DNA of 64,000 nucleotides from Bedellia somnulentella (Eukaryota; Arthropoda; Insecta; Lepidoptera; Bedelliidae): the NCBI GenBank assembly GCA_963576735.1, contig OY755190.1:4457695-4521694 (forward strand), given 5' to 3'. Positions 55,309 to 64,000 of the stretch are shown piece after piece. How positions within the stretch are numbered: the stretch's first letter is position 1; each line of letters starts with the position of its first letter. The notes under the pieces were generated by a model. It searched no databases, was not told where the DNA came from, and saw only the letters and a list, made by a program, of their open reading frames with translations. The translations under genes and the position numbers were made by a program.

Positions 55309-55985
55309 AGGGCCGAGTTACATAAAGCAATACCTTCAAAAACCTTCTGCCTTCACCAATGTTTACTCTACGCTTATGGAAAATTAATCAATATTCTATT
55401 TATCGCTTATAATGAAACAAGTTATTTACTATACGAAAATGTATTGTATTTGTGTCCATAATTTTAGGGTTTCTAACACCTGCAATAAAATATACTATAG
55501 TTTTTAAGTCCTCACTCCACTGCGTTGAAGCTAATAAATAAATATATACGTTGCTCTGAAAGGTATTGATCACTAGTGTATATTGTGATATATATTGTGC
55601 TAGATGTTGTATGTGTTGGCAAACAGACTAAACAATGTATATAAATGTTATATACGGGTACATGGCATAAAACTAGTCGATCCAAATACGAGTGTAGAAC
55701 AATACTTTCGTTTTAGTTGTGTTTTTTGTACTGTACGATTTTTGATTATTTTTGTTACTTATATCCGTTATTACAAGAAAATCGCCCGATATTTTTTCTC
55801 ACGCTCCTAGAGAGCAAATAAATTATCTAGATATAGAATCCAATCATTAATACTGATTTTAATATCAGAATTTCGTTTTCAGTGAATGTTTTAAAGCCAG
55901 AAAATCCATCATTCATCAGATAGACTTTAAGAGAGCTGGAACGGATAAAAGAGTTAATTATTTTAACCCGGATATGGATTAAGAT
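55309..55985. other. No gene recognised (downstream of the host gene)
   Basis: AT-rich, short frames only. An AATAAA near 55483-55490 might be a distal poly(A) signal. Confidence 0.45.
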
Positions 55986-56235
55986 TACATACATACATAC
56001 ATATGCTCACGGCTATATATCCCTAGAACGGGTAGCCAGAGCTAAGGAATTATAAATTCCTCAGCCACTTTTGGAAGTTGAGTGGGGAAAAGATGGTAAA
56101 AATAAAGGTTTTTGGTGATGGGTCTCCAACCGCATCGCCAAAAATCCAATAAAAAGCCCCAATACCCTTAGTCGCCTCTTACGACACCCGTGGGTAGAAA
56201 GGGGTAGCGACATTCTAAGCCGGCGCTACACGGGG
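55986..56235 (-). repeat. Family B full copy
   Basis: Reverse, well-preserved CTACCCCTTTCTACCC subtype: ACATACATACATACATATGC tail, GGGTAGCCAGAGCTAAGGAA, GGGTCTCCAACCGCATCGCC and TTCTAAGCCGGCGCTACACG. Confidence 0.9.
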
Positions 56236-57490
56236 ATTAAGATTACTACAATAAATATGACTCTCAAAGTACAAAAAACACAAATAGAATGATTTTACGA
56301 TGTATTCACTCAGATTCTGTTCTTTAGTGTCACTTTAAATCTGAAAGAAGAGGGATACTTTAGAATATTAACTAAAAATCGTATTAAGAACCTTTCTAAC
56401 ACTGTACTGATTAAACAATTTGTTACTAAACATTTGTATAAATTATTCAATGGTTTTGCTGAATGTAAATATAAATTAGAAACTGATAAAAAGACTTGTA
56501 GCAACAAACTCCATTCAGGGTTTACAAAATTAAAACGCCAAGCTGGAAGCAGATCACTCGATCAAGATTTAGAAATAAAAATAAAAGCTATAAAATTATA
56601 ATTTTAAAAAAATGAAAAAAATACAAGTAAACATTTCCAACAACATTGTTTAAATGAACATAAATGGGGTTAAAATTTCTTTGCTTTTCTGGATATTAAA
56701 TTTTATTCTATAATTTGTTGTAACCTGGGTCAAAATTATTTTATATTCGGGCTAGTTAAGGAGTGTGAGAATCGTTTCGATTTTGATGACGATATCTCCC
56801 TCACGTCAAGAGAAGTCATTGTTTTTATTGACGTCTAATATGTATATCACGAATGAACATCTGCAGATATCCTTATGAATTATATAACAAACTTATATTA
56901 TTGATGATTTAGTGCGAAGGATGTTCAATTTCTATTGAATATAGAGAAAGCTAATATTGAATAATACGATACAAATGTTTTATCGACGCATTATTATTTC
57001 TAGCATTATAACCACCTATTCATATATGTGTTTATAATAATACGGTGAGTTTAATACTTTCACCGTGAGCAGGACTTACATTTACGTAAATAAAATTAAT
57101 GCAAAATGAGCTCATTATAAACAGAAAAGCTTAAAACATAATGTGTCGTTTACTACGTTAAATATATTAATAAACTAGTACTTAACACAATCTCATAAAA
57201 TTGGATAAAAACATTCATAGAACTTGTACATTGTTAACGTCATAAGTGACACCATTTATATGTATCTATGTGAAATGGAACTTAGCGTAAAATTTTCTGA
57301 AATAACTTAATTGCTGTTTTACTAAGTGTATGTTGTATCAAAATATACTTAAGATTTTCGTATATAACTCAGACTTGTTGAGTGTAAGGTTTACTGCGAA
57401 CTTTCATACACCTTAAAGCTCTGTTATCCTTAAGTGGTGGCAGAATTACTTTTTCGTCGGTGGTACATTGGTGCTCAAATATCTGGAGAC
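56236..57490. other. No gene recognised
   Basis: AT-rich intergenic DNA with no supported feature. Confidence 0.45.
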
Positions 57491-57603
57491 CGCTATTTTA
57501 TCATCACGATATCGGTTAGAATGAGATGCCAGTATACGATACTAAGTGCGAAAGAGATGGCTGCTACCACGTGATATATAGTTAAATGGTCGCTCGTACT
57601 AGC
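57491..57603. repeat. CTAGTACGAGCG-type MITE, copy 4
   Basis: CATCACGATATCGGTTAGAA, GTATACGATACTAAGTGCGA and TGGTCGCTCGTACTAG match copies 1-3 in reverse. One end is eroded. Confidence 0.72.
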
Positions 57604-59749
57604 AATGCTGGTGTTTAAATTGCCCATTTCTTGTCTACATTCGTTAGCATGTTTAATGTGACAGTCGTATCACTATTTTATATTGATTACGTACTTTCTG
57701 ACAAATTTCTCGATAACTTAAGATAAAGAAATATCACCCATTAGATAGTTTTGCAATATAATTTTATGTCGTCAAAGAAGAATTCGAATATTTTGGTTGG
57801 ACTGCTTGCATCACTAGTGATATAACTTAAGTTTGATTTCTGCATGATTGAAGTCAGAATGGCACCTTTGAGCTGAAGACGTAAGCTAAGTTCGCAGCAT
57901 AGCCTATATATAGGTTATAGCATTGTACTCGCTATAAATTAACACTAATGTACATATACTAGTTGATTTAATGCGAATTTTGTTGGACTTGTTATTATTT
58001 TCTCATTTGAAATTATGTCTGTTGAAAAACTGGTACACTTAAACGGTCATATCAAAGGTGTTCAGACGTTTATTTATTGTTCTTCGCTTGTAAAATATGT
58101 ACATAAACAGAACTATTGTGACTTTTGTATCACTTTTAGTGAATAGACTATAATCCCCGAGCTCATTAACTGGCAATATATAGATATTGGATTGTATGCA
58201 GCGACATTGTTATATTGTTTGTTGTATGCAGCGACTAGGGTTGGTAGGCCTAGTTAGAATCACTCTCATAACATCATTTTCGCTTTATAATAAACTATTA
58301 CATCTATTTCATATTTATGTATCAGATAATTGTTACATCTAATGTCAAGTCGCGGAGCAACCAAATACAGATGTTAATATGTATGTTTAATCTTATTAAT
58401 CTTTACACCTATTGTAGCGCAATGATGTAAATATAAGTAAGTATATGTAGAAGCCGTCACAAGCTAAATAATCCATGTAAATCTTTAGTCCTAACAACCC
58501 TAGTTAAAACCGCTTGAAATGTTTATTTTAAACAAAGTTACATCACAAATGTGTAGAGAAGCAAGTTATTTTGTGTTAAGTAATGTTTTTTGTTCGTTTT
58601 TGTGACTTACATATAAATATGATAACCATATCGCAACGGAAACACTTCTTAATGTTGGCGACAAGTCTTGTTGCATCAGTCATTTTGTATTTTATGTGTT
58701 CGTGCTCTAATGCTTCCGGCATGAGAAATATTGACACAAGATCTAGTATTCAATATTTATCATAATTACAGGTGAAAAGTCCTGAATTTTCTGAAGATTT
58801 CGATGTTCAATGTATTTAGTCATCAAATATATGTGTTAAAATAAAAATATTGTAATTTGAACTCTCACTTTTGAGAGAGATATCGATGTCTCACGTGAAA
58901 TCTTTCTAGGAATAAACACTTGTTTGTTAACTGTAACTGTCCTGAACTTAAGGGTATTAAGTGTTGCTCGTGATATGGAAACTACTAGGAGCAGCATAAC
59001 ATTGTCTTTAGTTAAATATAAGAAGTTGCAAAATTATGGCGATCCTAACGTTTAGTTATCAATGTACTGTACGGAATTTTCTTAAAACGAATATATAAAC
59101 ATATTTTTCTATACGCATACGTCTCAAATTAATTAGTTGGGTTCTAAGAAAATTCCGCACAGAATGCGCTCTGAATAAAATTAGGCTGTATGGTTATATA
59201 TTTAATTTGCTTTCGTCTAACTTATGTAACCTATATGTTTACGCTGTTCAATGTCTTTAGCTTCATTATAAATAAGTATTGCCAATCTTATTAGTACATT
59301 ACCGCTTCGATATATTTTAACATAGTTCTTCAACGATTTTGGCAACTAGTAACTACAAGATTAACATGGAACCAAAAGTGATCGAAAGTATTTACATCAT
59401 GGTATAAAAGAGAAAGGAAAGAAAAATAACGGTTCTAAAATCTGATAAAGTGTATGAAAGTAGTTACATTTTCTGCCAGATCGTTTGTACTCGTGTGACA
59501 ATGTCAGAGTAAACATAGAGGCGACATGTCTAAGCTTGTTGATGTCGAAAACATAACACCTCAAGTCACAGTTATGTACTTTTTTCACTGTTTCCGTTTT
59601 CTGAATAAAAATGTTGAAATATTATTGCGCTTTATCATTTTACCCTCGTGGCGAAACAATCCCGACTTTTGTTTCAAACAACATAATAATATTATGCTGA
59701 CAAAAGATGCGACATCTCTTTAAAGGGTTAAGGCACTCATGAGAAGGGT
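57604..59749. other. No gene recognised
   Basis: AT-rich intergenic DNA. Frames of about 60 codons here have no recognisable content. Confidence 0.45.
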
Positions 59750-59880
59750 GTGAGTCGAGCAAAGGTTAAGGAGAGAACTATGTTACGTATTCCACTACCC
59801 AGTAGAAGAACCAGGGTAACAGACATGGCCAAAAAAGTTGCAAAGCATAGTGCCCTGGCACATTTGTGAAGAACTTTATT
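59750..59880 (+). pseudogene. RTE-like LINE RT C-terminal scrap
   Basis: The reading RVKERT, then SRRTRVTDMAKKVAKH, recalls the RRTRVTDIA...WQWAGH motif near the C-terminus of insect RTE-type LINEs (remembered pattern). It stops soon after. Very short, so the call is tentative. Confidence 0.45.
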
Positions 59881-60364
59881 ACACCCTACCTAATATCGAA
59901 CATACCCTATATGTATTGGCTTGGGTGTCTTAGGACACATCTTTCCGCGTATTCACCTTAGGGCCGCAGCTGTAGGGTGGCAGACAGGAATAACTCAACC
60001 TCAACGGAGATCTAGTCTTCAAATCGAGAACGATAATAGAATCGCTCGCACGAAACGAATATTCGGATATATTATATTTTGCTAAGTGATTATACAGGAT
60101 TTGAACTCGTTGCTTTCATCGACTAAAAAGTGCCTAAATTAATATTTTTCTATTCATCTATTATAAACTTCGTTTGAACTTTGAAGCAGTGAGCGAGACA
60201 CGGTTATATTTTACGGGGTATTCTCCGCTGTTACACCGCGCTGTTCACCCAGTGTAACAGCAGCAGAGCATTTTTATTCTTCACCGTTACACCTATTGGA
60301 GTAGGTATATGACCTCTATGGTACAATCTCATACCATCGACATATCGATCATCAGATAGATGAG

Positions 60365-60501
60365 CTATACTATAATAAGACTGTACCGAGGTCAAAACTG
60401 TACAATGAAGAAAAAAAATTAAAAACCGGTGGAATATGTTTAATTTTCGATATTGAAGCCAAATTTGCGCTTTTTGAAAAAAATGTCTGTCTGTCTGTAT
60501 G
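60365..60501. repeat. 137-bp repeat, copy 1
   Basis: It shares CTATACTATAATAAGACTGT, AAAAACCGGTGGAATATG, CCAAATTTGCGCTTTTTG and a GTCTGTCTGTCTGTATG end with the copy at 62701, with only a handful of differences. Confidence 0.85.
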
Positions 60502-60994
60502 TCTGAAAAAAATATCTTGATCTTTGGTATGAATGTAGCTTATACACCTGGCCAACATATAGGATATCATTTATCCCGGATTTCGCAAGGGTTCCTACAG
60601 GAACATAAAAAAAACATAACTTTTATATGGCTCCCCATCTTTTAATTTTTTCATCGAACGACTTTATCAGACTCTTCATTAATAGTCTTTTTGAAAAAAT
60701 AAGGGTTTCATCCATTTTCATCAAAATAAATGTCCATTTAATTGTTTGTCAATAGTATGACTACTAGATATATAGCTTATCAAAAATTTGCAGTTAACAC
60801 TAACGTCGTCGTAGCGTAGCGGTATACCGTTTTTTGCTTTTGTGTTAGCTTAGAATAATAGGAAGCACTTTCCTTGTCTTTCAAATTCAACTATGCGAAA
60901 ATGTATGAATAAAGATAATTGAACGTATATTGTATGAATTTTGCGTATTCATTTGGTAGGTTTGAGAATATGTTTATAACTTTTTTATTCACTA

Positions 60995-61955
60995 CTAGTG
61001 GATCGTCCCAGCTTCGCACGGGTAGCGTTGTTTTTTAAATATCTGAGGTTTCTTTCTTTAGTCACTGCTCAAGCATTGTGAATTTCAGCGCAATGTTTTC
61101 AATTTATTTAATTTATAGCACTCCCTAAACAGTGTAGTTTGGTGATTTTTAATGCGCTTTAATGGACGGTTCAGTATTTCCGTTTAATAGCAAATTTTGG
61201 AATAAAACGCTATGAAGTATTTATAACAATCTAAAAAATAAATCATTACGTGTTGTAGGATGCAACTACTGGCGCCATTAAGTATTTTATTAGTAAATTA
61301 GTAACGATTCGGTTTTGGTCACGGGCGCGATGGCTTATTTTATGTATAATTTCGGTGTTTCTCTACCGATTTCTATGATTCTTTTTTATTGAATAGGTAA
61401 TAATGTTACCTTATTTAAATTAGGGATGAGTGAGAGGTTTACAAACGTAAGAGTAAACAAATACAATCAGAATGTTCCGAACTGCTAAGCTATCAGGAAT
61501 AACACGTGTTATTGTGAGTCAACCGTAAAAGATAGACATAAACTGTTGTAAATTGTTTTTAGATAATTTTATGAAGAATATTTTCGTCATACATGATTTC
61601 TATGTAAGTTTAACCATTAAGGCTGCACACGCGATGGAAGCTTAAAAAATGTAGTAACTTCTCCCGTTTTCCCAAAATTTCCCAAAATTCCCCTTTACTA
61701 CTCTGCTGGAAAGTATACAAAAACCTGCCCAAGAGTATGGAAAATAATTGTACCAAGTTTCGTCAAAATCCGTCCAGTAGTTTTTGTTTCCATAAGGAAC
61801 ATACAAACCGACAGACAGACAGACAGACAAAAATTTTACTGATTGCATTTTTGGCATCAGTATCGATCCCTAATCACCACCTGATAGTTATTTTGAAAAT
61901 ATATTTAATGTACAGAATTGACCTCTCTACAGATTTATTATAAGTATAGATAGAT
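60995..61955 (+). repeat. LINE 3'-UTR-like repeat
   Basis: It begins TCGTCCCAGCTTCGCACGGG and ends with GTCAAAATCCGTCCAGTAGT, ACCGACAGACAGACAGACAG and TTATTATAAGTATAGATAGA. Lepidopteran CR1/RTE-type LINE tails look like this, in my memory. The middle may contain unrelated sequence, so the boundaries are loose. Confidence 0.5.
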
Positions 61956-62404
61956 TTTTAAAGCAATATTCTTATAGATATATTGTGCTATACTTACGTG
62001 TAAATTAATATTCTGTTTAAGCCTCAGAATGCATAGTTAGTAAATAATATCACATATCTCAATTTTAATTTAGTACCGCCATCTATTGACCGATGACTGA
62101 TTGGCTGCAATCTCTTACACATCACCAACAGTCAGTGTAGGTTGCAGCACCGGGTCGCCAAACTGCTATCATACTTACTAAAGATATTCTCATTTTTGAA
62201 CATAGAAACTTGGTACAAAATGGTTTGTTTCATGAGTCTTATGAAAAATTAAAAAGGTTTTTTGGAACTCACCCCCTAAGGGATTGAAATATAGTGTATA
62301 GATTTTTGATCTATAAATATACTGTACCTAGAAATTTGAAACTTGATGCGATTGACTGATATAACCACTACAAAAAGGAATATATGAAATTCATCCATCA
62401 ATCA

Positions 62405-62600
62405 AGCATGAGTATATACTAACGGCTATAAATCCCAAAAACGGGTAGCCACAGCTTCAGAGATAGTTATTCTTTATCCATTTTTGGAAGTTGAATGGGG
62501 AAAAGGTAGTCGAATGGGTCTCCAACTGCATCGCCCAATAATCACTTAAAAAGTCTCAATGTTCTTTATATCTATTACGACGCTCACGGGAATATAAATA
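62405..62600 (-). repeat. Family B copy, diverged
   Basis: Reverse copy: AACGGCTATAAATCCCAAAA, CGGGTAGCCACAGCTTCAGA, TGGGTCTCCAACTGCATCGC. The 5' end is eroded after TACGACGCTCACGGG. Confidence 0.78.
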
Positions 62601-62700
62601 TTAAAAAAACAGAAGTTAAGATAGTGTTTTGGTATTTTGGATGTAAACCGGATGCAAAAAATGTAGTCCACGCGAACGTAGTCGCGGGCAAAAAGCTAGT

Positions 62701-62836
62701 CTATACTATAATAAGACTGTACAGAGATCAAAACTGTACATTGAAGAAAAATAATTAAAAACCGGTGGAATATGTTTAATTTTCGATACTGAAGCCAAAT
62801 TTGCGCTTTTTGAAAAAAATGTCTGTCTGTCTGTAT
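62701..62836. repeat. 137-bp repeat, copy 2
   Basis: Second copy of the 60365 repeat. It is immediately preceded by CGTAGTCGCGGGCAAAAAGC, a phrase common at lepidopteran transposon ends (from memory), so both copies may be parts of a larger element family. Confidence 0.8.
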
Positions 62837-63540
62837 GACCACAGATAATATAATACTATACTAGGTATGACTGAAAAAAATATCTGTCTGGTCATCACGT
62901 TAATTCTACCTGACGGATCTTGATCAAAGGAGGATGGGCATATTGATATACTGTCCAATAGCAATGAGTGGTACATTTTTAAATTAGAATAATATAGTGC
63001 ATCAATATTTATTTTGGGGAGTTTCCCCAAATCGTTGTCCGTTCGGAGATACAGCGATCCGAACATGAGTTTTAACAACAGTATGTTTTGGTTAAAATCA
63101 TTTCAATAAATGTAATTATTGGTTGAAAAAAAAGTGGTTTGGTCTTAACAAAGCAACTTTTGAATACGGGAGCGAGAGCAAGAGGGAGATAAGGAAAGGA
63201 CAGCGGGAAGAGGGTTGCGTATAGGCATGGAAATCATCTAGTTATATGGCATCATAATCATTTGGTGATATTCCTATATTTAATGATATGATTTTCACTG
63301 CTACTCGTACTTTTTACTGTTCATTATTCATACATTTCGAATCAATCTTACTTACTTACCACCAACAAACTTACACAAACTAACTTCCTTGCAGAAAACA
63401 TTATTTAAAGTAACGATGAGTACGTAAAATACTCCGCGCGCGATGCCAGCTGCTGGCAAAACGTCATAGCTCGACAGATACGGTGTTTTGAGTTCCCAGT
63501 TGCTGGCCGCCGCGCCAATGCAACGGGTATTGAGGTATTC
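62837..63540. other. No gene recognised
   Basis: AT-rich, then a modest GC rise at 63430-63540 containing CCAGCTGCTGGC and CCAGTTGCTGGC. No coding signal that I trust. Confidence 0.4.
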
Positions 63541-63680
63541 CCCACCGACCAACTAAATCCGTACAACTCAAAACCGACCAACTAAACTATTCCCCACTGA
63601 CCAACTAAATAGTTGGTCGGTGGGGAATGATTAAATTTGACTACTAGGAGTGACCCACGGACCAACTAATCTTTATAAAG
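63541..63680. repeat. Cluster of GACCAACTAA repeats with a hairpin
   Basis: GACCAACTAA occurs at about 63547, 63577, 63598 and 63659, and inverted at about 63609. ATTCCCCACTGACCAACTA (63589-63607) and its near-perfect complement (63610-63628) form a 19-bp hairpin with a 2-base loop. Confidence 0.85.
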
Positions 63681-64000
63681 GGTGGGTAAGTAGTTGTAAA
63701 ATTTTCGTCAGTATAAAAACATCAAGTGGTAAAAAAACTTAGAAATTTGGTGCAATATGTTGTCGGTTTTTATCCGTTTCTGTGACATAACCGGGTGATG
63801 TAAAACCATGCATAGTACTCTCAACTTATTATTTTTTTATTTCCAGTAACTCATAACATAAAGTATGAATAGAACATTCAGAAAGGCTATATTTGATCAC
63901 TAAAATATATTTAATATGAATTGTTAGTAAAATATTAAATATTGTAATATGTCGATGAAAGAATAATTTTCGTTGTGGATGGTTTGGTTTAATCAAGTTT
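63681..64000. other. No gene recognised
   Basis: AT-rich end of the window. Nothing identified. Confidence 0.45.

Noticed and set aside
63352..63552. 66-codon minus-strand frame near the window end
   Set aside because: Short, overlaps repeat-like GC motifs, and lacks any recognisable content.

Overview
The window looks like a piece of an insect nuclear genome, most likely a moth or butterfly. It is AT-rich, its host coding is split into many small exons with GT-AG introns, and it is full of short interspersed repeats and non-LTR retrotransposon tails of the kind I associate with Lepidoptera. The order-level call is inference; no marker gene settles it.

One host gene runs on the + strand from about 5.8 kb to 54.9 kb. 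Exons I can support are 5791-5952, 37772-37882, 48192-48324, 49714-51523, 51689-51793, 52325-52414, 52580-53393 and 54363-54415, followed by a 3' UTR with a poly(A) signal at 54886. The splice phases agree from 48.2 kb onward. At least one exon is probably missing between 37.9 and 48.2 kb, where there is a 200-N gap (47736-47935). I do not recognise the protein. It is Lys/Ser/Asp-rich, apparently mostly disordered, with basic nuclear-signal-like clusters, a four-fold PF[CY]A[DN]Y repeat in the longest exon, and a more ordered-looking C-terminus. Intron 1 is about 31.8 kb and is mostly transposon debris.

The rest is mobile DNA. (a) 2642-5556: a hAT-like element with 13-bp terminal repeats and an 8-bp target duplication, itself carrying a LINE fragment that is split by a younger LINE fragment with its own 14-bp duplication. 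(b) 15687-16150: a Penelope-like remnant between 111-bp inverted arms. (c) 17412-18705: a complete but frameshifted mariner (D,D34D). (d) 29096-33475: a 4.38-kb DNA transposon with 18-bp identical termini, a TAAT duplication and a decayed RNase-H-like transposase. (e) 40651-42839: a 2.19-kb element with apparently perfect 410-bp inverted repeats around an intact two-exon gene whose acidic motifs match the FEN1/XPG nuclease pattern, inserted into an older LINE. (f) 43266-47487: a near full-length two-ORF LINE with both frames open.

Between these lie many short repeats: over twenty copies or fragments of a SINE-like family (called B here), about ten 3' ends of one LINE family (C), a tRNA-headed SINE (A), a second tRNA-like SINE (J), and several MITEs. 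Family B and LINE C share their last ~50 bases, which suggests that B is mobilised by C. The most interesting objects are the 410-bp-TIR nuclease element, the 4.38-kb transposon with its subterminal motif, the intact LINE, and the alternative donor plus peptide repeat in the host gene's long exon.
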